Shown in pieces: positions 1 to 5,751 of a stretch of DNA of 16,239 nt. Each line of letters begins with the position of its first letter. The stretch's first letter is position 1. A model generated the notes under the pieces. That model saw nothing but the letters and a program-made list of their open reading frames with translations, had not been told where the DNA came from and did not search any database. The position numbers and the translations under genes are program-made. The stretch comes from DAOUMF01 sp034411955 (GTDB lineage Bacteria; Chloroflexota; Dehalococcoidia; SM23-28-2; RBG-16-64-32), in contig DAOUMF010000132.1 in assembly GCA_034411955.1 (NCBI GenBank), positions 1 to 16,239 of the forward strand, written 5' to 3'.

Positions 1-321
1 GATATGGACGGCGGCAATATCCTGGGGCCATTCCTGGTGACGCCGGATGAGTTCGACCCGCGCAAGGACAACGTGATGATCGCACGGGTGAACGGTGAGG
101 AGTGGAGCCGGGGCGTGACGAGCGCGATGTATCACGACTTCGCCACGATCATCAGCTACATCAGCCAGGGCGAGACGCTCCACATCGGGGATGTCATCGG
201 CTCCGGGACCGTGGGAACGGGTTGCGGCCTGGAGCTGAAAAGGTTCCCGAAGCCGGGCGACCTGATCGAGCTGCAAGTGGAAGGGATCGGCGTCCTGGCG
301 AACCGCTTCGTCAAGTCCTAG
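1..321 (+). CDS. Fumarylacetoacetate hydrolase (FAH) family protein, C-terminal part (5' truncated by window edge)
   Basis: The reading frame is already open at base 1 and runs 106 codons to TAG, so the N-terminal part lies outside the window. The visible part has the C-terminal FAH-fold signature: a segment of the type MIARVNGEEWSRG, then IGDVIGSGTVGTGCGLE, then KPGDLIELQVEGIGVLANR. In this family the fold binds Mg or Mn and hydrolyses C-C bonds of acylpyruvates, or acts as a hydratase or decarboxylase on 2-oxo acids in catabolism. The family is clear from these blocks; the substrate cannot be read because the metal-binding E-x-E region is upstream. The MBL-fold gene follows after 24 bp, so the two are probably one transcript. 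The in-frame ATG at 4 is not a believable start because it falls inside the domain. Confidence 0.85.
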   Translation, partial: DMDGGNILGPFLVTPDEFDPRKDNVMIARVNGEEWSRGVTSAMYHDFATIISYISQGETLHIGDVIGSGTVGTGCGLELKRFPKPGDLIELQVEGIGVLANRFVKS

Positions 322-325
322 GCCC

Positions 326-345
326 AAGGAGGGAAGGAGGGAGAG
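326..345 (+). promoter_or_regulatory. Tandem Shine-Dalgarno sequence before the MBL-fold gene
   Basis: AAGGAGG occurs twice, at 326-332 and 334-340. The second copy is 5 nt from the ATG at 346, the first 13 nt away. This fixes the MBL-fold start and suggests strong translation of the second gene of the pair. Confidence 0.7.
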
Positions 346-1284
346 ATGAGCACAGCCCGCGTACCGGAGGACGCCGAGCTGCCGCCGCCCAAGGTAGAGG
401 AGGTGAGCGACGGCATCTTCGCCTACATACAGCTCGACGGGAGCTGGGGGCTGAACAACACCGGCTTCCTGGTGGCCAGCGACGGCGTCACGGTGATCGA
501 TACCTGCTTCACGGAGCGCAGGAGTCGGATGTTCCGGGATGCGATCCGACAGGTGACGGAACGGCCGCTGCGGACGCTGGTGAACACGCATCACCACGGC
601 GATCACACGCACGGGAACTACGTGTTCCTGCCCGCGGCCACAATCGTCGGGCACGAGCTGTGCCGCAAGGAGGTCATCGAGAGCGGGCACTCGGCCACGG
701 GGCTCTTCCCGGGCGTCAAGTGGGGCGAGATTCAGATAGCGCCGCCGTTCCTAACGTTCGAGGAGCGACTGAACCTGTACGTGGACGACCTGAAGGTGGA
801 ATTGATATACGTAGGGCCGGCCCACACGACCAACGACATCATCGCGTGGATACCGGAGAGGAAGACGCTATTCGCGGGCGACGTGATCTTCAACCGGGGG
901 ACGCCCTTCGCGATGATGGGGTCGATAGCGGGCTGGCTGGAGGCGCTGGAGGCGCTACGCGCGCTGGGGCCGGAGAGGATCGTACCTGGGCACGGGCCGG
1001 TGTGCGGGCCGGATGTGATCGACGAAGTGGCGGACTACCTGCGCTTCGTGCGGGAGACGGCGCGGAAAGGGTCCGACGCGGGCCTGACTCCCCTGCAAGC
1101 GGCGCAGGAGGCGGACCTCGGCCGGTTCGGCGAGTGGCTGGACCGGGAGCGGTTGGTGGGGAACCTGTATCGCGCATACTCGGAACTGCGGGGCGAGCTG
1201 CGGGGCACGCCTCTGCCCCTCGCCACGGTGGTGCCGGACATGGTGACGTACAACGGCGGGCAGATGCCGCGCTGCCTCGCGTGA
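346..1284 (+). CDS. MBL-fold (metallo-beta-lactamase superfamily) metallohydrolase
   Basis: A 312-residue protein with the full MBL-fold metal site. The H-x-H-x-D-H motif is His82, His84, Asp86, His87 in NTHHHGDHTHGN; further ligands are probably His160 (GPAHTTND), Asp179 (LFAGDVIF) and His216 (VPGHGPV). This predicts a cytoplasmic dinuclear zinc or iron hydrolase; no signal peptide is seen. Substrates in the superfamily range from thioesters and lactones to lactams, and nothing here narrows it. The start is fixed by the tandem SD. It lies 24 bp after an FAH-family gene, so a role in opening or hydrolysing an intermediate of the same catabolic route is a reasonable inference. The C-terminal 70 residues (about 240-312) form the helical or variable tail seen in longer members. 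Confidence 0.85.
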   Translation: MSTARVPEDAELPPPKVEEVSDGIFAYIQLDGSWGLNNTGFLVASDGVTVIDTCFTERRSRMFRDAIRQVTERPLRTLVNTHHHGDHTHGNYVFLPAATIVGHELCRKEVIESGHSATGLFPGVKWGEIQIAPPFLTFEERLNLYVDDLKVELIYVGPAHTTNDIIAWIPERKTLFAGDVIFNRGTPFAMMGSIAGWLEALEALRALGPERIVPGHGPVCGPDVIDEVADYLRFVRETARKGSDAGLTPLQAAQEADLGRFGEWLDRERLVGNLYRAYSELRGELRGTPLPLATVVPDMVTYNGGQMPRCLA

Positions 1285-1320
1285 GGGCCCCTATCCCGCG
1301 AGCGGTGTCGGTAGGGCGCG

Positions 1321-1350
1321 TTGACACCTCCAGACGCGTAAGCCTATCCT
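1321..1350 (+). promoter_or_regulatory. Candidate sigma-70 promoter for the small ORF and alcohol dehydrogenase
   Basis: TTGACA (1321-1326, perfect -35) is followed after 18 bp by TATCCT (1345-1350, 4 of 6 matches to the -10). Transcription would begin near 1356-1358, almost on the ATG at 1360. It lies in the 152-bp gap between the MBL-fold and dehydrogenase genes and suggests that the dehydrogenase-thioesterase pair has its own promoter. Found by eye, not tested. Confidence 0.45.
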
Positions 1351-1359
1351 GACGGCACC

Positions 1360-1440
1360 ATGTGCCATTCCTGTCCGTTCCGGCCAGAGGTGCGCAAGGA
1401 GGACGGGCCGCTACCGACCTGGGAAGGTAGCCGAGAGTGA
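1360..1440 (+). CDS. Candidate 26-aa small ORF with a CxxC motif, overlapping the dehydrogenase start
   Basis: ATG at 1360 opens 26 codons ending in TGA at 1438-1440. The peptide begins MCHSCPFRPE, with a Cys-x-x-Cys pair at residues 2-5, and is otherwise charged. Its stop overlaps the GTG start of the dehydrogenase by 4 nt (GTGA, 1437-1440), the classic translational-coupling layout. The predicted transcription start is only a few bases before the ATG, so it would be leaderless or nearly so. It could be a regulatory leader peptide, a small zinc-binding protein, or chance. There is no homology evidence; the case rests on position alone. Confidence 0.35.
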   Translation: MCHSCPFRPEVRKEDGPLPTWEGSRE

Positions 1441-2540
1441 CCAAACGATCTGCATCGCGCGCCGTGGTGCAGGAGGGGCCGCGCCGCCTGCGCCGCGTGG
1501 AGTTTCCCCTGCCGCAGATCGGGCCCGAGGACGCCCTGCTGCGAGTAGAGGCCTGCGGCATCTGCGGCACCGATTATGAGCTGTACGCGGGGGCGCTGCC
1601 CGGCCCGTTTCCCATGATCCCCGGACACGAGCCGGTAGGCGTGATCGAGGAAATAGGCGAAGTCGCGGCGAAGCGGTGGGGAGTGGCTCGGGGCGACCGG
1701 GTCGCCGTAGAGGCGATTCTTCCCTGCGGCCGTTGCCCGGAGTGCACGGCGGGACGGTACAGCCTGTGTCGCGGCGCCGGGGCCCTGCCATCAGGCTACG
1801 GCTTCATCTCCACGAGCAGGCCGCCTTCGCTGTGGGGCGGCTACGCAGAGTACATGTACCTCGACCCTCATTCCCTCGTGCATCGGATGTCTCAGGAGGT
1901 CCCGGCCGAGTTGGCCGTGCTGTTCAACCCTCTGGGCGCCGGCTTCCGCTGGGCGGTGGAGATGCCGGGGACCAAGGCGGGCAACACGGTGGTCGTCCTG
2001 GGGCCGGGGCAGCGAGGTCTGGCCAGCGTCATCGCCTGCCGTGAGGCCGGAGCCGGCCGCATCATCGTCACCGGCCTCGCCGCCGACGAGAAGAAACTGG
2101 CCCTGGCGCGGCGGTTCGGCGCCCACTACACGATCGACGTGGATCAGGAGAACCCCGTGACGCGGGTGCGGGAGATCACCGACGGCAACATGGCCGATGT
2201 GGTTGTGGACGTGACGGCCTACGCCCTCGAGGCCGTCACCCAGGCGGTGGACATGGCCCGCAGGGGCGGCACGATTGTTCTCGGCGGCACCAAGGGGTTC
2301 AAGGCGGTTCCGGGCTTCGTGAGCGACAAGGTCGTAGTCAAGGAGATCACCATGAAGGGTGCCCTCGGCGTCGACTACCCGGCGTACGAGGCCGCCATCC
2401 GCCTCATCGAATCGGGCCGCTACCCGCTGGAGGAGATGCACACCCACACGCTGCCCCTGGCCAAGGCGGAGCACGCCCTGCGCCTGCTGGCCCGCGAGAT
2501 CCCCGAGGAGGAGGCGGTCCACATAGCCCTGGTGCCGTGA
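1437..2540 (+). CDS. Zinc-dependent medium-chain alcohol dehydrogenase family protein
   Basis: A 367-residue zinc-containing MDR-family dehydrogenase. The catalytic zinc motif C-G-I-C-G-T-D gives Cys43, and GHEPVG gives His64-Glu65. The structural zinc loop is complete: Cys97, Cys100, Cys103, Cys111 (PCGRCPECTAGRYSLC). The Rossmann nucleotide-binding turn appears as VVVLGPGQRGL near 186-195, and the following region fits NAD(P)H binding. It should oxidise an alcohol or reduce an aldehyde or ketone in the cytoplasm; the substrate is unknown. The start is GTG at 1437, with GGAAGG at 1422-1427 as SD, and the codon overlaps the stop of a 26-codon ORF. The thioesterase start follows within about 30 nt, so the two are co-transcribed. 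Confidence 0.9.
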   Translation: MTKRSASRAVVQEGPRRLRRVEFPLPQIGPEDALLRVEACGICGTDYELYAGALPGPFPMIPGHEPVGVIEEIGEVAAKRWGVARGDRVAVEAILPCGRCPECTAGRYSLCRGAGALPSGYGFISTSRPPSLWGGYAEYMYLDPHSLVHRMSQEVPAELAVLFNPLGAGFRWAVEMPGTKAGNTVVVLGPGQRGLASVIACREAGAGRIIVTGLAADEKKLALARRFGAHYTIDVDQENPVTRVREITDGNMADVVVDVTAYALEAVTQAVDMARRGGTIVLGGTKGFKAVPGFVSDKVVVKEITMKGALGVDYPAYEAAIRLIESGRYPLEEMHTHTLPLAKAEHALRLLAREIPEEEAVHIALVP

Positions 2541-2550
2541 CACCTGCAAA

Positions 2551-2560
2551 GAGGGAGGAT
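2551..2560 (+). promoter_or_regulatory. Shine-Dalgarno site deciding the thioesterase start
   Basis: AGGGAGGA at 2552-2559 lies 7 nt before the ATG at 2567. This favours that ATG over the in-frame GTG at 2537, which would overlap the dehydrogenase stop and place the SD inside the coding region. Confidence 0.65.
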
Positions 2561-2566
2561 GCCCCC

Positions 2567-3007
2567 ATGCCGGACAACAACCTGGACGCGAATCTCGAGC
2601 GCATCGCCAAGGTGGTGGCGATGATGCCCTTCACCAAGCGTCTGGGGATCGAGTTCGTGGAAGGCCGCGAGGGCTACGCCAAGCTCCGTCTCCGCTTCCA
2701 GAAGGAGAACAGCACCGCTGGCGACGCCCTCCACGGCGGGGCCATCGCCTCCCTGATCGATACCACCGGCGCTATGGCCGCCTGGACCACGGCGGAGATC
2801 CTCTCGCCCCGCTACTTCGGCTCCACAGTGGGGGTCAACGTCAACTACCTCTCCGCTGTCATCGGCGAGGACGCCTTCGCGGAGGGACAGGTGCTGAAGC
2901 GAGGAAAGGAGATCATCTACTGTGACGTGCGGGTCACCAACAGCGGTGGCAAGCCCCTCGCCCAGGGCACCGTCGTCTATCGGATCATCGAGCGGGAGGG
3001 TGACTGA
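2567..3007 (+). CDS. PaaI family hotdog-fold thioesterase
   Basis: A 146-residue single hotdog-domain protein. The family signature is DALHGGAIASLIDTTGAMAA: HGG at residues 56-58 forms the oxyanion region and Asp65 is the usual catalytic acid. The length and the internal STVGVNVNYLSAV strand fit PaaI/YdiI-type acyl-CoA thioesterases, which hydrolyse aromatic or medium-chain acyl-CoAs and so release CoA from dead-end intermediates. The protein is cytoplasmic and usually tetrameric in this family. It is the last gene of the + strand block, 26 bp after the dehydrogenase. A start at GTG 2537 (10 residues longer) is possible but less likely given the SD. The substrate is unknown; with FAH, MBL and dehydrogenase neighbours, an aromatic or branched acid pathway is an inference only. 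Confidence 0.88.
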   Translation: MPDNNLDANLERIAKVVAMMPFTKRLGIEFVEGREGYAKLRLRFQKENSTAGDALHGGAIASLIDTTGAMAAWTTAEILSPRYFGSTVGVNVNYLSAVIGEDAFAEGQVLKRGKEIIYCDVRVTNSGGKPLAQGTVVYRIIEREGD

Positions 3008-3027
3008 TAGCCAGCCGAAGGGGCTTG

Positions 3028-3879
3028 TTACGGGCCGTCGGGGGTAGGGACGGCCGGTAGGCGCTTGCCCGGTAGGGGAGGGCAAGCGCTGTACGCCTCT
3101 CGCACGTCAATGACGCCGAGCCTCCGTCCCAGGCTCCGGCGCCAGCCCGCGAACTCACCTTTGACCTGATAGGCGACCGGCTCAGGCGTGATCACGGCCA
3201 CGGCCATTTGCGACCCCGGCGTCAGGTCGGCGAGGCCTTCGAGCGTGCGACCGCCCCAGACCAGTCTTGCCGGGCCGGCCGGCACCAGCGGGAGGGCGGG
3301 CAGGCAGTCCGGGTGGCCGCCGGCATCGAGAAAGGCCGCCGTCTTCGCCGCTCGCAAGCGGCTGAACTTCTCCCGCACCTGGAGCGGCATCGCGCCCCCC
3401 TCTGAGCTGTTGCGACGTAGGGCGCGGGCCAGCCAGCGGCCGCGGGCCGAATCGATAAGCAGGCCCGCCTGCGACAGCTTGAAGGTTCGGGCCACGCCAA
3501 GCACCTGGATGACGCCGGCGCTGCGGATGCCGCTGTAGGCGTTGTAGCGGATGTTCTCGCTCTCCATGATGTGGTCGAAGTAGCGGCCGGTACACTGGAA
3601 CTCGACAAACCGGCCCCTCACAGTCCACCCTTGCAGGTCGGGCGACAGCACGAGAATGGAGACGCGAGCATCCGCCTCCAGGTTGCGGCGCGTCTTCCAG
3701 ATCATGATCTCCCCGAAGATGACCGTCTGCTCATCGGCGGCTTCCAGCGAGAGGACGGGCACGATGTTGGGGATGCCCTGGGCGTCGCGGGTGGCCAGGA
3801 ACCTAGGAGTCACCGGGCCGGAAAGGGCGTTCATAGCCCCCGGGCTGAGCTTGTCCCGCAGCGCGTCGGTGGTGGTCAT
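3028..3879 (-). CDS. Pyridoxamine 5'-phosphate oxidase-like (FMN split-barrel) family protein
   Basis: A 283-residue protein whose N-terminal half reads as a PNPOx-like split barrel: RFLATRDAQGIPNIVPVLS, then TVIFGEIMIWKTRRNLEADARVSILVLSP, then GRFVEFQCTGRYFDHI. This fold binds FMN or F420 and takes part in redox reactions, although some members bind heme or nothing. The C-terminal half (about 175-275) may be a second, degenerate barrel, with GGHPDCLPALPLVPAG resembling the same opening strand. No signal peptide or membrane segment is seen. The start was set at the ATG at 3879, 4 bp after the activase stop; a longer frame to 3924 would overlap the activase by over 40 nt. It is the last gene of the glycyl radical operon and probably translationally coupled. 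Its role there is unknown. Confidence 0.75.
   Translation of the reverse strand: MTTTDALRDKLSPGAMNALSGPVTPRFLATRDAQGIPNIVPVLSLEAADEQTVIFGEIMIWKTRRNLEADARVSILVLSPDLQGWTVRGRFVEFQCTGRYFDHIMESENIRYNAYSGIRSAGVIQVLGVARTFKLSQAGLLIDSARGRWLARALRRNSSEGGAMPLQVREKFSRLRAAKTAAFLDAGGHPDCLPALPLVPAGPARLVWGGRTLEGLADLTPGSQMAVAVITPEPVAYQVKGEFAGWRRSLGRRLGVIDVREAYSACPPLPGKRLPAVPTPDGP
3033..3089. terminator. Two hairpins at the convergent thioesterase / split-barrel gene junction
   Basis: GGCCGTC (3033-3039) pairs with GACGGCC (3049-3055), a 7-bp stem with a 9-nt loop. GCGCTTGCCC (3061-3070) pairs perfectly with GGGCAAGCGC (3080-3089), a 10-bp stem with a 9-nt loop. Both lie just past the thioesterase stop and inside the last 20 codons of the opposing gene. 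There is no U-tract on either strand, so an intrinsic terminator in the strict sense is not shown. They could still slow polymerase or protect 3' ends in both directions. Confidence 0.4.
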
Positions 3880-3883
3880 GGCA

Positions 3884-4810
3884 TCAGTCGCGTGTGGCGC
3901 CGGACCAGGCGACCACCGGGGCACCGCTGCCGGCGGCGATGGCGCTCAGGCGCTCCATCTGGAGGCGCGCCTCCAGCTCGGCCTCCTCCAGCGGGTAGGG
4001 GAGATCGAGGCGGCAGTACTTGGACCGTCCCAGGTTTGAATAGGCGAGGAGGTCCCAGCGCTGGACCGTGGGCAGCCGTTCGCCGATGAAGGCGGCGAGG
4101 GCCTTGATGTTCCCCTCGTCATCGGTATAGCCGGGGATGTTCGGGGTGCGCACCCACATGGGAAGGCCGCGCTCGGCGACGGCGACGGCGTTGGCGAAGA
4201 TGCGGTCCGGGTAGGCACCGGTAGCCTCGCGGTGGCGTTCGCGGTCCCACACCTTCAGGTCGTAGAGGACGAGGTCCACATGCGGCAGAAGCCGGTCGTA
4301 CACGCTCCAGTCAGCGTGGCCGCAGGTGTCCAGGGCTGTGGCAATGCCTGCCCGGTGGCAGAGCGGGAGGAACGCCTCTAGGAAATCGGGTTGCATGGCG
4401 GGTTCGCCACCCGAGACCGTGACGCCGCCACCTGAGGTCTCGTAGAAGGGCTTGTCCTTCGCCACCTGCGCGAGGAGATCCTCCGGCGTCCAGCGTCGGC
4501 CGATGACCTCCAGAGCGCCGGACGGGCAGGCCTCGGCGCAGAGGTCGCATGGCGAGCAGCGGTCGCGGTCAATGCGCATCCCGTCGGGCGTCAGGTCCAG
4601 GGCGTCGGCGGGGCAGGCCGCGAGGCAGCGGCGAGCGCCGATGCAGCGCACGTCGTACCAGACCAGTTGCGGATGGGGCGAGAGGCCCTCGGGGTTGTGG
4701 CACCAACGGCAACGGAGGGAGCAGCCCTTCATGAAGACGGTAGTGCGGATGCCGGGCCCGTCCTCGGTGCTGAACTTCTGGATGTTGAAGGTCACGCCGG
4801 TCACGGCCAT
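3884..4810 (-). CDS. Glycyl radical enzyme activating protein (radical SAM)
   Basis: A 308-residue activase of the PflA type with a ferredoxin insert. The radical SAM motif C-x3-C-x2-C is Cys30, Cys34, Cys37 (GCSLRCRWCHNPEG), and the SAM-binding GGEP is at 134-137. Between them lies the two-cluster ferredoxin region typical of non-PFL activases. The second set is canonical (Cys85, 88, 91, 95-Pro), but the first reads CIGARRCLAACP (Cys56, 62, 66), with Ala59 where the second Cys is expected. It abstracts hydrogen from the partner's glycine using 5'-deoxyadenosyl radical and needs reduced flavodoxin or ferredoxin. The partner is almost certainly the glycyl radical enzyme two genes upstream. The start ATG at 4810 overlaps the creatininase-family stop by 10 nt; the open frame upstream of it belongs to a shadow of that gene. 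Confidence 0.93.
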   Translation of the reverse strand: MAVTGVTFNIQKFSTEDGPGIRTTVFMKGCSLRCRWCHNPEGLSPHPQLVWYDVRCIGARRCLAACPADALDLTPDGMRIDRDRCSPCDLCAEACPSGALEVIGRRWTPEDLLAQVAKDKPFYETSGGGVTVSGGEPAMQPDFLEAFLPLCHRAGIATALDTCGHADWSVYDRLLPHVDLVLYDLKVWDRERHREATGAYPDRIFANAVAVAERGLPMWVRTPNIPGYTDDEGNIKALAAFIGERLPTVQRWDLLAYSNLGRSKYCRLDLPYPLEEAELEARLQMERLSAIAAGSGAPVVAWSGATRD

Positions 4811-5739
4811 GGTCTTTCGCTGCCCTCGATGAAGCGCAGGCTCCACAGGAGTGGGCGGGAGAATGGCGGCCGACCGCTCATGGCGCGCGCCAACTGGGCG
4901 AGCGCCTCGTCGACATGGGCGTCCAGCATACGGTGGCCGGCCTCGGCGCTGGCCATACGGGGCTCGCCCACATACGTCGTCTTGTCGCGAGTGGTGACCC
5001 AGCCAAGGTACATCGCCAGGGCGGGAAGGTCGGCGACCAACTGACGGGCTCCGAGCCCCCTCAGCAGTGGGCGAGCGGCCATTACCAGCCGGTAGACCAG
5101 CGACCGCCGGCTGATCGTCACCCGGCCGAGCGATTTCCATCCGGAGGCCACCGACCCGGGCGTCGTAGCCAGCATGAGGGACGTCTCGTTGCGGCCGGCG
5201 TGGTCGTCGGTGAGGTCACCGCAACTACCCGGCGCGGTTCCCGTGTCCGCGAGGAGGGCTGGGTCGTGCTCCACCATGCGGCGGTGGAAGTTCAGGAACG
5301 GGGCGACGATGAAGAAGCGATGCCTGCGGTACACCCTGCGGACCGCCTTTTCGATGGCGATATGATGGCGGGGGCCGCCGTGGTTGTCCGTGACGACGAG
5401 GTAGCGGAACCCCTGCTGAGAGAGAGCGCGGCCGGTGGCGACCAGCAGGTGGTACAGAGCGCGACTGTCTACGTTGACCGTGCCGAGAACAGGGAGGGTA
5501 TCGGAGCCTGCGTAGAAGGTGGGAAGCACCAGGCGGTCGTGGTCCGGATAGTGATCCTCCAGCCGGGCCAGGAGTCGGGCCTGGAGCTCGTTGGCCACGA
5601 TGGCGTCGGTGCCGAGGGGCAGGTGAGGGCCGTGAACCTCCAGTGGGCTGAGGGCCATAAGGGCGATGGTGCGGGCGTGGTCCAACCGGCCGACCTCTTG
5701 CGCGTTAAGATCAGCGTATTGAAGGGTCCTCCCAGCCAT
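4801..5739 (-). CDS. Creatininase family protein (metal-dependent amidohydrolase-like)
   Basis: A 312-residue creatininase-fold protein. The N-terminal metal motif SPLEVHGPHLPLGTD supplies Glu34, His36 and Asp45. A second site, VVTDNHGGPRHH, supplies His120, and the family block DHAGRNETS holds Glu185. These are the ligands of a binuclear zinc or manganese centre. The usual NGHGG is DNHGG here, a small change. Known members open creatinine, remove formyl groups from formamidopyrimidines, hydrolyse a dehydro-inosose or cleave peptides (MftE), so the specific reaction cannot be read. The region after about 200 is less conserved and longer than in compact members. It sits between a glycyl radical enzyme (12 bp upstream) and its activase (10 bp overlap), which strongly suggests action on that enzyme's substrate or product. 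Confidence 0.88.
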   Translation of the reverse strand: MAGRTLQYADLNAQEVGRLDHARTIALMALSPLEVHGPHLPLGTDAIVANELQARLLARLEDHYPDHDRLVLPTFYAGSDTLPVLGTVNVDSRALYHLLVATGRALSQQGFRYLVVTDNHGGPRHHIAIEKAVRRVYRRHRFFIVAPFLNFHRRMVEHDPALLADTGTAPGSCGDLTDDHAGRNETSLMLATTPGSVASGWKSLGRVTISRRSLVYRLVMAARPLLRGLGARQLVADLPALAMYLGWVTTRDKTTYVGEPRMASAEAGHRMLDAHVDEALAQLARAMSGRPPFSRPLLWSLRFIEGSERPWP

Positions 5740-5751
5740 CCTGCCCTACCC

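Noticed and set aside
102..1352. A 416-codon frame overlapping the FAH and MBL-fold genes on the same strand
   Set aside because: Low-complexity Arg/Gly/Ala protein in a shifted frame. The true frames have SD sites and family motifs.
3880..3924. N-terminal extension of the split-barrel protein to 3924
   Set aside because: It overlaps the end of the activase, and the extra residues are a shadow of that gene. The ATG at 3879 is 4 bp after the activase stop.
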